Under the pieces are notes generated by a model, which saw only the letters and a list, made by a program, of their open reading frames with translations, did no database searches and had not been told where the DNA came from. A DNA stretch of 64,000 bases, from NCBI GenBank assembly GCA_027924585.1, contig BSBM01000200.1:3348001-3412000 (forward strand), given 5' to 3'. Position 1 is the stretch's first letter. The number at the start of each line of letters is the position of its first letter. Both the position numbers and the translations under genes were made by a program. This document shows, one piece after another, positions 1 through 10,960 of the stretch. The stretch comes from Larix kaempferi (taxonomy: Eukaryota; Streptophyta; Pinopsida; Pinales; Pinaceae).

Positions 1-10
1 CTTCTAGAAG
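1..10. repeat. Perfect 10-bp palindrome CTTCTAGAAG (in most monomers)
   Basis: CTTCTAGAAG equals its own reverse complement and contains the XbaI site TCTAGA. It recurs at the start of most units. Variants break it locally, for example CTTTTAGAAG (common at 55-61 kb), CTTCTGGAAG, CTTCTATAAG and CTTCTAGAAC. A role is not known; it could be a dyad site for a dimeric protein or simply a conserved feature of the family. Confidence 0.8.
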
Positions 11-117
11 GTTTACATGATTTCTTAAAAAACACGAGTTTTTAGAAAATGTGTTTTATTTCATAAATGGAATCAACAAAGTATGCACATTCTACGTCAT
101 AACGACTTTCTATAGTT

Positions 118-128
118 TGCGCATGCGT
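118..128. other. Alternating purine-pyrimidine run TGCGCATGCGT (Z-DNA candidate)
   Basis: Eleven bases alternate strictly between pyrimidine and purine and include the palindrome CGCATGCG. A second alternating run, GTATGCACAT, lies at monomer positions 81-90. Such runs can adopt Z-form under negative supercoiling. They are the most G+C-rich part of an otherwise AT-rich monomer. Whether they do so here is inference. Confidence 0.55.
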
Positions 129-130
129 CC

Positions 131-153
131 GGAAATAAGAAAAGCTTACTTCC
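131..153. repeat. Imperfect inverted repeat GGAAATAAG-(5 nt)-CTTACTTCC
   Basis: The arms at monomer positions 131-139 and 145-153 pair at eight of nine positions around the loop AAAAG. In units reading GGAAGTAAG the arms are perfect, for example near 1,341, 12,233 and 14,310. A small hairpin or cruciform is possible on either strand. The feature is present in nearly all monomers and absent from the truncated one at 42,552. Confidence 0.75.
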
Positions 154-2184
154 ACCGTTTTTTAAAATCACTGCTTCTAGAAGGTTTACATGATTTCTTA
201 AAAAACACGAGTTTTTAGAAAATGTGTTTTATTTCATAAATGGAATCAACAAAGTATGCACATTCTACATCATAACGACTTTCTATAGTTTGCGCATGCG
301 TATGGAAATAAGAAAAGCTTACTTCCCCGTTTTTTAACATCACAGGTTCTAGAAGGTTTACATGGTTTCTTAAAAAACACGAGTTTTTAGAAAATGTGTT
401 CTATTTCATAACTGGAATCAACAATGTATGCACATTCTACGTCATAACGACTTTCTATAGTTTGCGCATGCATCTGGAAATAATAAAAGCTTACTTCCAC
501 CGTTTTTTAAAATCACAGCTTCTAGAAGGTTTAAATGATTTCTTAAAAAACACGAGTTCTTAGAAAATGTGTTTTATTTCATAAATGGAATCTACAAAGT
601 ATGCACATTCTATGTCATAACGACTTTCTATAGTTTCCGCATGCGTCCGGAAATAAGAAAAGCTTACTTCCACCGTTTTTTTAAATCACAACTTCTAGAA
701 GGTTTACATGATTTCGTAAAAAACACGAGTTTTTAGAAAATGTGTTTTATTTCATAAATGGAATCTACAATGTATGCACTTTCTACATCATAACGACTTT
801 CTATAGTTTGCGCATGAGTCCGGAGGTAAGAAAAGCTTACTTCCACCGTTTTTTAAAATCACAGCTTCTAGAAGGTTTACATGATTTCGTAAAAAAAATG
901 AGTTTTTATAAAATGTGTTTTATTTCATAAATGGAATCTACAAAGTATGCACATTCTACGTCATAACGAATTTCTATAGTTTACGCATGAGTCGGAAAGT
1001 AAGAAAATCTTACTTCCACCGTTTTTTAAAATCACAGCTTCTAGAAGGTTTACATAATTTCGTAAAAAACACGAGTTTTTAGAAAATATGTTTTATTTCA
1101 TCAATGGAATCAACAAAGTATGCACATTCTACGCCATAACGACTTTCTATAGTTTGCGCATGCGTCCGGGAATAAGAAAAGCTTACTTCCACCGTTTTTT
1201 GAAATCACAGCTTCTAGAAGGTTTACATGATTTCGTAAAAAACATGAGTTTTTAGAAAATGTGTTTTATTTCATAAATGGAATCTATAAAGTATGCACAT
1301 TCTACATCATAACGACTTTCTATTGTTTGTGCATGAGTCCGGAAGTAAGAAAATCTTACTTCCACCGTTTTTTAAAATCACAGCTTCTAGAAGGTTTACA
1401 TGATTTCGTAAAAAACACGAGTTTTTAGAAAATGTGTTTTATTTCATAAATGGAATCTACAAAGTATGTGCATTCTACGTCATAACGACTTTCTATAGTT
1501 TGCGCTTACGTCCAGAAATAAGAAAAGCTTACTTCCCCCGTTTTTTACAATCACAGCTTCTAGAAGGTTTACATGATTTCGTAAAAAACACGAGTTTTTA
1601 GAAAATGTGTTTTATTTCATAAATGGAATCTACAAAGTATCCACATTCTACGTCATAACGACTTTCTATAGTTTGTGCATGCGTCCGGAAATAAGAAAAG
1701 CTTACTTCTAGCGTTTTTTAAAATCACAGCTTCTAGAAGTTTTACATGATTTCGTAAAAAACACGAGTTTTTAGAAATTGTGTTTTATTTCATAAATGGA
1801 ATCTACAAAGTATGCACATTCTACGTCATAACGACTTTCTATAGTTTGCGCATGCGTCCGGAAATAAGAAAAGCTTACTTCCCCCGTTTTTTAAAATCAC
1901 AGCTTCTAGAAGGTTTACATGATTTCTTAAAAAACACGAGTTTTTAGAAAATGTGTTTTATTTCATAAATGGAATCGACAAAGTATGCGCATTCTACGTC
2001 ATAACGACTTTATATAGTTTCCTCATGCGTCCGTAAATAAGAAAAGCTTACTTCCACCGTTTTTTAAAATCACAACTTCTAGAAGGTTTGCATGATTTTG
2101 TAAAAAACACGAGTTTTTAGAAAATGTGTTTTATTTCATAAATGGAATCTACAAAGTATGAACATTCTACGTCATAACGACTTT

Positions 2185-4042
2185 CTACAGTTTGCGCATG
2201 CGTCCGGAAATAAGAAAAGCTTACTTCCGCCGTTTTTTAAAATCACAGCTTCTAGAAGGTTTACATGATTTCGTAAAAAACACGAGTTTTTAGAAAATGT
2301 GTTTTATTTCATAAATGGAATCAACAAAGTATGCACATTCAACGTCATAACGAATTTCTATAGTTTGCGCATTCGTCCGGAAATAAGAAAAGCTTACTTC
2401 CACCGTTTTTTAAAATCACAGCTTCTAGAAGGTTTACATGATTTCGTAAAAGACCCGAGTTTTTAGAAAATGTGTTTTATTTCATAAATGGAATCAAGAA
2501 AGTATGCACATTCTACGTCATAACGACTTTCTATAGTTTGCACATGCGTCCGGAAATAAGAAAAGCTTACTTCCCCCGTTTTTTAAAATCACAGCTTCTA
2601 GAAGGTTTACATGATTTCTTAAAAAACACGAGTTTTTAGAAAATGTGTTTTATTTCATAAATGGAATCTACAAAGTATGCACATTCTACGTCATAACGAC
2701 TATCTATAGTTTGCGCATGCGGCCGGAAATAAGAAAAGCTTACTTCCACCGTTTTTTAAAATCACAGCTTCTAGAAGGTTTACATGATTTCGTAAAAAAC
2801 ACGAGTTTTTAGAAAATGTGTTTTATTTCATAAATGGTATCTACAAAGTATGCACATTCTAGATCATAACGACTTTCTATAGTTTGCGCATGCGTCCGGA
2901 AATAAGAAAAGCTTACTTCCACCGTTTTTTAAAATCACAGCTTCTAGAAGGTTTACATGATTTCGTAAAAAACACGAGTTTTTAGAAAATGTGTTTTATT
3001 TCATAAATGGTATCTACAAAGTATGCACATTCTAGATCATAACGACTTTCTATAGTTTGCGCATGCGTCCGGAAATAAGAAAAGCTTACTTCCACCGTTT
3101 TTTGAAATCACAGCTTCTAGAAGGTTTACATCATTTCGTAAAAAACATGAGTTTTTAGAAAATGTTTTTTATTTCATAAATGGAATCTGCAAAGTATGCA
3201 CATTCTACGTCATAACGACTTTCTATAGTTTGCGCATGAGTTCGGAAATAAGAAAAGCTTACTTCCACCGTTTTTTAAAATCACAGCTTCTAGAAGGTTT
3301 ACATGATTTCGTAAAAAACACGAGTTTTTAGAAAATGTGTTTTATTTCATAAATTGAATCTACAAAGTATGCACCTTCTACGTCATAACGACTTTCTATA
3401 GTTTGCGCATGCGTCCGGAAATAAGAAAAGCTTACTTCCCCCGTTTTTTAAAATCACAGCTTCTAGAAGGTTTACATGATTTGTTAAAAAACAAAAAGTT
3501 TTTAGAAAATGTGTTTTATTTCATAAATGGAATCAACAAAGTATGCACATTCTACGTCATAACGACATTCTATAGTTTGCGCATTCGTCCGGAAATAAGA
3601 AAAGCTTAATTCCACCGTTTTTTAAAATCACAGCTTCTAGAAGGTTTACATGATTAAAACACGAGTTCTAAGAAAATGTGTTTTATTTCATAAATGGAAT
3701 CTACAAGGTATGCACATTCTACGTCATAACGACTTTCTATAGTTTGCGCATGCCTCCGGAAATAAGAAAAGCTTACTTCCCCCGTTTTTTTAAAATCACA
3801 GCTTCTAGAAGGTTTACATGATTTCTTAAAAAACACGAGTTTTTAGAAAATGTGTTTTATTTCATAAATGGAATCAACAACGTATGCACATTCTACCTCA
3901 GAACGACTTTCTATAGTTTGCGCATGCGATTGGAAATAAGAAAAGCTTACTTCCCCCGTTTTTTAAAATCACAGCTTCTAGAAGGTTTACATGATTTCTT
4001 AAAAAACAAGAGTTTTTAGAAAATGTGTTTTATTTCATAAAT
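2185..4042 (+). repeat. Second long segment, first copy (about 11 monomers)
   Basis: Ordered markers are TTCTACAGTTTGC at 2184, CATTCAACGTC near 2337, GTAAAAGACCCGAG near 2446, ATCAAGAAAG near 2492, ACTATCTATAG with GCGGCCGG near 2700, two consecutive GGTATCTAC/TCTAGATC units, TTACATCATTTCG at 3127, and the GATTAAAAC deletion unit at 3652. The same order recurs at 9.1-10.96 kb, and part of it at 15.5-15.9 and 16.85-17.65 kb. Confidence 0.75.
3645..3665 (+). repeat. Six-base deletion monomer (GATTAAAAC), first copy
   Basis: GATTTCTTAAAAAACACG is shortened by six bases to GATTAAAACACG, leaving an in-phase 167-bp monomer. The same event is present at 10,563-10,583 in the second copy of this segment and nowhere else that I noticed. 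It is a clean marker that the two segments descend from one ancestor. Confidence 0.85.
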
Positions 4043-4370
4043 GGAATCTACAAAGTATGCACATTCTACGTCATAACGACTTTCTATAGTTTGCGCATGC
4101 GTCCGGAAATAAGAAAAGCTTCCTTCCACCGTTTTTTGAAATCACAGCTTCTAGAAGGTTTACATCATTTCGTAAAAAACATGAGTTTTTAGAAAATGTG
4201 TTTTATTTCATAAATGGAATCTGCAAAGTATGCACATTCTACGTCATAACGACTTTCTATAGTTTGCGCATGAGTTCGGAAATAAGAAAAGCTTACTTCC
4301 ACCGTTTTTTAAAATCACAGCTTCTAGAAGGTTTTCATGATTTCGTAAAAAACACGAGTTTTTAGAAAAT

Positions 4371-5756
4371 GTGTTTTATTTCATAAATTGAATCTACAAA
4401 GTATGCACATTCTACGTCATAACGACTTTCTATAGTTTGCGCATGCATCTGGAAATAAGAAAAGCTTACTTCCCCCGTTTTTTAAAATCACAGCTTCTAG
4501 AAGGTTTACATGATTTCTTAAAAAACACGAGTTTTTAGAAAATGTGTTTTATTTCATAAATGGAATCAACAAAGTATGCACATTCTACGTCATAACGACA
4601 TTCTATAGTTTGCGCATTCATCCGGAAATAAGAAAAGCTTAATTCCACCGTTTTTTAAAATCACAGCTTCTAGAAGGTTTACATGATTTCTTAAAAAACA
4701 CGAGTTCTAAGAAAATGTGTTTTATTTCATAAATGGAATCTACAAAGTATGCACATTCTACGTCATAACGACATTCTATAGTTTGCGCATTCGTCCGGAA
4801 ATAAGAAAAGCTTACTTCCCCCGTTTTTTTAAAATCACAGCTTCTAGAAGGTTTACATGATTTCTTAAAAAACACGAGTTTTTAGAAAATGTGTTTTATT
4901 TCATAAATGGAATCAACAACGTATGCACATTCTACGTCAGAACGACTTTCTATAGTTTGCGCATGCGTTTGAAAATAAGAAAAGCTTACTTCCCCCGTTT
5001 TTTAAAATCACAGCTTTTAGAAGGTTTACATGATTTCTTAAAAAACACGAGTTTTTAGAAAATGTGTTTTATTTCATAAATGGAATCTACAAAGTATGCA
5101 CATTCTACGTCATAACGACTTTCTATAGTTTGCGCATGCGTCTGGAAATAAGAAAAGCTTACTTCCCCCGTTTTTTAAAATCACAGCTTCTAGAAGGTTT
5201 ACATGATTTCTTAAAAAACACGAGTTTTTAGAAAATGTGTTTTATTTCATAAATGGAATCAACAAAGTATGCACATTCTACGTCATAACGACATTCTATA
5301 GTTTGCGCATTCATCCGGAAATAAGAAAAGCTTAATTCCACCGTTTTTTAAAATCACAGCTTCTAGAAGGTTTACATGATTTCTTCACAAACACGAGTTC
5401 TAAGAAAATGTGTTTTATTTCATAAATGGAATCTACAAAGTATGCACATTCTACGTCATAACGACTTTCTATAGTTTGCGCATGCGTCCGGAAATAAGAA
5501 AAGCTTACTTCCCCCATTTTTTTAAAATCACAGCTTCTAGAAGGTTTACATGATTTCTTAAAAAACACGAGTTTTTAGAAAATGTGTTTTATTTCATAAA
5601 TGGAATCAACAACGTATGCACATTCTACGTCAGAACGACTTTCTATAGTTTGCGCATGCGTTTGAAAATAAGAAAAGCTTACTTCCCCCGTTTTTTAAAA
5701 TCACAGCTTTTAGAAGGTTTACATGATTTCTTAAAAAACACGAGTTTTTAGAAAAT
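4371..5756 (+). repeat. Tandem four-monomer unit, two copies of 693 bp
   Basis: 4371-5063 and 5064-5756 match at an offset of 693 bp (4 x 173 + 1). Each unit has, in order, ACGACATTCTATAG with GCATTCATCCGG, AAGCTTAATTCC, CACGAGTTCTAAG, a seven-T CCGTTTTTTTAAAATC monomer, CAACGTATGCAC with GTCAGAACG, and GCTTTTAGAAGG. The seven-T monomer supplies the extra base of the unit. A third, displaced copy lies at 7830-8552. Confidence 0.8.
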
Positions 5757-6225
5757 GTGTTTTATTTCATAAATGGAATCTACAAAGTATGCACATTCTA
5801 CGTCATAACGACTTTCTATAGTTTGCGCATGCGTTTGGAAATAAGAAAAGCTTACTTCCCCCATTTTTTAAAATCACAGCTTCTAGAAGGTTTACATGGT
5901 TTCTTAAAAAACATGAGTTTATATAAAATGTGTTTTATTTCATAAATGGAATCAACAATGTATGCACATTCTACGTCATAACGACTTTCTATAATTTGCG
6001 CATTCCTCTGGAAATAAGAAAAGCTTACTTCCACCATTTTTTAAAATCACAGCTTCTAGAAGGTTTACATGATTTCGTAAAAAACACGAGTTTTTAGAAA
6101 ATGTGTTTTATTTCATAAATGGAATCTACAAAGTATGCACATTCTACGTCATAACGACTTTCTATAGTTTGTGCATGCGTCCGGAAATAAGAAAAGCTTA
6201 CTTCCCCCATTTTTTAAAATTACAG

Positions 6226-7854
6226 CTTCTAGAAGGTTTACATGATTTCTTAAAAAACACGAGTTTTTAGAAAATGTGTTTTATTTCATAAATGGAATCA
6301 ACAAAGTATGCACATTCTACGTCATAACGACTTTCTATAGTTTGCGCATGCGTCCGGAAATAAGAAAAGCTTACTTCCACCGTTTTTTAAAATCACTGCT
6401 TCTAGAAGGTTTACATGATTTCTTAAAAAACACGAGTTTTTAGAAAATGTGTTTTATTTCATAAATGGAATCAACAAAGTATGCACATTCTACGTCATAA
6501 CGACTTTCTATAGTTTGCGCATGCGTATGGAAATAAGAAAAGCTTACTTCCCCGTTTTTTAACATCACAGGTTCTAGAAGGTTTACATGGTTTCTTAAAA
6601 AACACGAGTTTTTAGAAAATGTGTTCTATTTCATAACTGGAATCAACAATGTATGCACATTCTACGTCATAACGACTTTCTATAGTTTGCGCATGCATCT
6701 GGAAATAATAAAAGCTTACTTCCACCGTTTTTTAAAATCACAGCTTCTAGAAGGTTTAAATGATTTCTTAAAAAACACGAGTTCTTAGAAAATGTGTTTT
6801 ATTTCATAAATGGAATCTACAAAGTATGCACATTCTATGTCATAACGACTTTCTATAGTTTCCGCATGCGTCCGGAAATAAGAAAAGCTTACTTCCACCG
6901 TTTTTTTAAATCACAACTTCTAGAAGGTTTACATGATTTCGTAAAAAACACGAGTTTTTAGAAAATGTGTTTTATTTCATAAATGGAATCTACAATGTAT
7001 GCACTTTCTACATCATAACGACTTTCTATAGTTTGCGCATGAGTCCGGAGGTAAGAAAAGCTTACTTCCACCGTTTTTTAAAATCACAGCTTCTAGAAGG
7101 TTTACATGATTTCGTAAAAAAAATGAGTTTTTATAAAATGTGTTTTATTTCATAAATGGAATCTACAAAGTATGCACATTCTACGTCATAACGAATTTCT
7201 ATAGTTTACGCATGAGTCGGAAAGTAAGAAAATCTTACTTCCACCGTTTTTTAAAATCACAGCTTCTAGAAGGTTTACATAATTTCGTAAAAAACACGAG
7301 TTTTTAGAAAATATGTTTTATTTCATCAATGGAATCAACAAAGTATGCACATTCTACGCCATAACGACTTTCTATAGTTTGCGCATGCGTCCGGGAATAA
7401 GAAAAGCTTACTTCCACCGTTTTTTGAAATCACAGCTTCTAGAAGGTTTACATGATTTCGTAAAAAACATGAGTTTTTAGAAAATGTGTTTTATTTCATA
7501 AATGGAATCTATAAAGTATGCACATTCTACATCATAACGACTTTCTATTGTTTGTGCATGAGTCCGGAAGTAAGAAAATCTTACTTCCACCGTTTTTTAA
7601 AATCACAGCTTCTAGAAGGTTTACATGATTTCGTAAAAAACACGAGTTTTTATAAAATGTGTTTTATTTCATAAATGGAATCTACAAAGTATGTGCATTC
7701 TACGTCATAACGACTTTCTATAGTTTGCGCTTACGTCCAGAAATAAGAAAAGCTTACTTCCCCCGTTTTTTACAATCACAGCTTCTAGAAGGTTTACATG
7801 ATTTCGTAAAAAACACGAGTTTTTAGAAAATGTGTTTTATTTCATAAATGGAAT
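6226..7854 (+). repeat. Long block, copy 2
   Basis: Nearly the same sequence as 1-1629, including the one-base C loss near 6,555 and the GCGCTTACGTCCAG unit at 7727. Only scattered single-base differences were seen, for example TTTTTATAAAATG here against TTTTTAGAAAATG in copy 1, and ACGTCAT against ACATCAT. Between about 7,776 and 7,855 the sequence switches to a copy of the 5.24-5.96 kb region, so the right end is a recombination junction inside one monomer. Confidence 0.85.
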
Positions 7855-8552
7855 CAACAAAGTATGCACATTCTACGTCATAACGACATTCTATAGTTTG
7901 CGCATTCATCCGGAAATAAGAAAAGCTTAATTCCACCGTTTTTTAAAATCACAGCTTCTAGAAGGTTTACATGATTTCTTAAAAAACACGAGTTCTAAGA
8001 AAATGTGTTTTATTTCATAAATGGAATCTACAAAGTATGCACATTCTACGTCATAACGACTTTCTATAGTTTGCGCATTCGTCCGGAAATAAGAAAAGCT
8101 TACTTCCCCCGTTTTTTTAAAATCACAGCTTCTAGAAGGTTTACATGATTTCTTAAAAAACACGAGTTTTTAGAAAATGTGTTTTATTTCATAAATGGAA
8201 TCAACAACGTATGCACATTCTACGTCAGAACGACTTTCTATAGTTTGCGCATGCGTTTGAAAATAAGAAAAGCTTACTTCCCCCGTTTTTTAAAATCACA
8301 GCTTTTAGAAGGTTTACATGATTTCTTAAAAAACACGAGTTTTTAGAAAATGTGTTTTATTTCATAAATGGAATCTACAAAGTATGCACATTCTACGTCA
8401 TAACGACTTTCTATAGTTTGCGCATGCGTTTGGAAATAAGAAAAGCTTACTTCCCCCATTTTTTAAAATCACAGCTTCTAGAAGGTTTACATGGTTTCTT
8501 AAAAAACATGAGTTTATATAAAATGTGTTTTATTTCATAAATGGAATCTACA
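7830..8552 (+). repeat. Displaced copy of the four-monomer unit
   Basis: Matches about 5,235-5,957 at an offset of 2,595 bp, exactly 15 monomers. It includes GCATTCATCCGG, AAGCTTAATTCC, GAGTTCTAAG, the seven-T run, GTCAGAACG and the rare GTTTATATAAAATG. It is flanked on the left by long-block copy 2 and on the right by a second stretch of the same long block (TGTGCATGAGTCTGG near 8592), so it looks inserted into that block by exchange. Confidence 0.75.
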
Positions 8553-9102
8553 AAGTATGCACATTCTACGTCATAACGACTCTCTATAGTTTGTGCATGA
8601 GTCTGGAAGTAAGAAAATCTTACTTCCACCGTTTTTTAAAATCACAGCTTCTAGAAGGTTTACATGATTTCGTAAAAAACACGAGTTTTTACAAAATGTG
8701 TTTTATTTCATAAATGGAATCTACAAAGTATGTACATTCTACGTCATAACGACTTTCTATAGTTTGCGCTTACGTCCAGAAATAAGAAAAGCTTACTTCC
8801 CCCGTTTTTTACAATCACAGCTTCTAGAAGGTTTACATGATTTCGTAAAAAACACGAGTTTTTAGAAAATGTGTTTTATTTCATAAATGGAATCTACAAA
8901 GTATCCACATTCTACGTCATAACGACTTTCTATAGTTTGCGCATGCGTCCGGAAATAAGAAAAGCTTACTTCTAGCGTTTTTTAAAATCACAGCTTCTAG
9001 AAGTTTTACATGATTTCGTAAAAAACACGAGTTTTTAGAAATTGTGTTTTATTTCATAAATGGAATCTACAAAGTATGCACATTCTACGTCATAACGACT
9101 TT

Positions 9103-10960
9103 CTATAGTTTGCGCATGCGTCCGGAAATAAGAAAAGCTTACTTCCGCCGTTTTTTAAAATCACAGCTTCTAGAAGGTTTACATGATTTCGTAAAAAACA
9201 CGAGTTTTTAGAAAATGTGTTTTATTTCATAAATGGAATCAACAAAGTATGCACATTCAACGTCATAACGAATTTCTATAGTTTGCGCATTCGTCCGGAA
9301 ATAAGAAAAGCTTACTTCCACCGTTTTTTAAAATCACAGCTTCTAGAAGGTTTACATGATTTCGTAAAAGACACGAGTTTTTAGAAAATGTGTTTTATTT
9401 CATAAATGGAATCAAGAAAGTATGCACATTCTACGTCATAACGACTTTCTATAGTTTGCACATGCGTCCGGAAATAAGAAAAGCTTACTTCCCCCGTTTT
9501 TTAAAATCACAGCTTCTAGAAGGTTTACATGATTTCTTAAAAAACACGAGTTTTTAGAAAATGTGTTTTATTTCATAAATATAATCTACAAAGTATGCAC
9601 ATTCTACGTCATAACGACTATCTATAGTTTGCGCATGCGGCCGGAAATAAGAAAAGCTTACTTCCACCGTTTTTTAAAATCACAGCTTCTAGAAGGTTTA
9701 CATGATTTCGTAAAAAACACGAGTTTTTAGAAAATGTGTTTTATTTCATAAATGGTATCTACAAAGTATGCACATTCTAGATCATAACGACTTTCTATAG
9801 TTTGCGCATGCGTCCGGAAATAAGAAAAGCTTACTTCCACCGTTTTTTAAAATCACAGCTTCTAGAAGGTTTACATGATTTCATAAAAAACACGAGTTTT
9901 TAGAAAATGTGTTTTATTTCATAAATGGAATCTACAAAGTATGCACATTCTATGTCATAACGACTTTCTATAGTTTGCGCATGCGTCCGGAAATAAGAAA
10001 AGCTTACTTCCACCGTTTTTTGAAATCACAGCTTCTAGAAGGTTTACATCATTTCGTAAAAAACATGAGTTTTTAGAAAATGTTTTTTATTTCATAAATG
10101 GAATCTGCAAAGTATGCACATTCTACGTCATAACGACTTTCTATAGTTTGCGCATGAGTTCGGAAATAAGAAAAGCTTACTTCCACCGTTTTTTAAAATC
10201 ACAGCTTCTAGAAGGTTTACATGATTTCGTAAAAAACACGAGTTTTTAGAAGATGTGTTTTATTTCATAAATTGAATCTACAAAGTATGCACATTCTACG
10301 TCATAACGACTTTCTATAGTTTGCGCATGCGTCCGGAAATAAGAAAAGCTTACTTCCCCCGTTTTTTAAAATCACAGCTTCTAGAAGGTTTACATGATTT
10401 GTTAAAAAACACGAGTTTTTAGAAAATGTGTTTTATTTCATAAATGGAATCAACAAAGTATGCACATTCTACGTCATAACGACATTCTATAGTTTGCGCA
10501 TTCGTCCGGAAATAAGAAAAGCTTAATTCCACCGTTTTTTAAAATCACAGCTTCTAGAAGGTTTACATGATTAAAACACGAGTTCTAAGAAAATGTGTTT
10601 TATTTCATAAATGGAATCTACAAAGTATGCACATTCTACGTCATAACGACTTTCTATAGTTTGCGCATGCCTCCGGAAATAAGAAAAGCTTACTTCCCCC
10701 GTTTTTTTAAAATCACAGCTTCTAGAAGGTTTACATGATTTCTTAAAAAACACGAGTTTTTAGAAAATGTGTTTTATTTCATAAATGGAATCAACAACGT
10801 ATGCACATTCTACGTCAGAACGACTTTCTATAGTTTGCGCATGCATTTGGAAATAAGAAAAGCTTACTTCCCCCGTTTTTTAAAATCACAGCTTCTAGAA
10901 GGTTTACATGATTTCTTAAAAAACAAGAGTTTTTAGAAAATGTGTTGTATTTCATAAATG
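9103..10960 (+). repeat. Second long segment, second copy
   Basis: Matches about 2,185-4,042 at an offset of 6,917-6,918 bp (40 monomers). It carries CTTCCGCCG at 9142, GTAAAAGACACGAG, ATCAAGAAAG, GCGGCCGG near 9638, TTACATCATTTCG at 10045 and GATTAAAAC at 10569. It has only one GGTATCTAC/TCTAGATC unit where the first copy has two. Immediately before, 8555-9102 matches 1291-1838 at offset 7,264, so two monomers (about 1,839-2,184) are missing from this copy. Confidence 0.75.
10563..10583 (+). repeat. Six-base deletion monomer (GATTAAAAC), second copy
   Basis: Same six-base loss as near 3,652, with identical flanks (AAGCTTAATTCC before, GAGTTCTAAG after). It lies 6,917 bp downstream, matching the surrounding block offset. 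Confidence 0.85.

Larger units (their letters stand above)
1..173 (+). repeat. Reference monomer of the satellite (173 bp)
   Basis: This first complete unit is used for monomer numbering. Landmarks are a perfect 10-bp palindrome at 1-10, TTCT at 22-25 (TTCG in about half of the units), A6 at 27-32, CACGAG at 33-38, T5 at 39-43, A4 at 46-49, T4 at 54-57, ATCAAC at 72-77 (ATCTAC in the other subtype), GTATGCACAT at 81-90, TACGTCAT at 93-100, TGCGCATGCGT at 118-128, TCCGGA at 128-133, AAGCTT at 142-147, CCACCG at 152-157 (CCCCCG in the other subtype) and T6A4 at 158-167. By count the consensus has 56 G+C of 173 (32%) and seven CpGs, not fewer than expected from base composition. This copy has CTG instead of CAG at its last three bases. 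Confidence 0.95.
1..1629 (+). repeat. Long block, copy 1 (9+ monomers, truncated by window start)
   Basis: This stretch matches 6226-7854 at a constant offset of 6,225 bp (36 monomers). Rare private variants are shared: a CTTCCCCGT unit with one C lost near 330, AACATCACAGG, TCATAACTGG, TCCGGAGGTAAG near 811-820, the run of seven A before ATGAG near 893, GTCGGAAAGTAAG near 990, CCGGGAATAAG, and GCGCTTACGTCCAG at 1502. Divergence begins at base 1630, where ATCTAC here faces ATCAAC in copy 2. Relative to copy 3 (11411 onward) the similarity continues to about 2,140. Confidence 0.85.

Noticed and set aside
118-128. Octamer-type transcription factor site around TTTGCGCAT
   Set aside because: It differs from ATTTGCAT by an inserted GC. 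Too weak a match in a short AT-rich motif to annotate.
140-170. Rho-independent terminator from the inverted repeat followed by T6
   Set aside because: The stem is AT-rich, the T run does not directly follow the stem (CACCG lies between), and bacterial terminators have no meaning in an array of this kind.
742-930. Short open frames of about 60-62 codons on the plus strand (for example 742-930, 5757-5945, 29628-29816, 53898-54086), all beginning MFYFINGI
   Set aside because: They are the same monomer read in one frame. Because 173 is not a multiple of three, the frame shifts at each unit and closes. The reading changes freely with monomer variants, and no ribosome-binding, splice or codon-use signal was seen. 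Not coding.
4639-4875. Minus-strand open frames of 60-94 codons (for example 4639-4875, 5332-5568, 7927-8163, 25295-25579)
   Set aside because: Reverse-strand readings of one or two monomers. The longer ones depend on a one-base gain or loss such as the seven-T run or the one-T-short unit. Same reasoning as for the plus strand.
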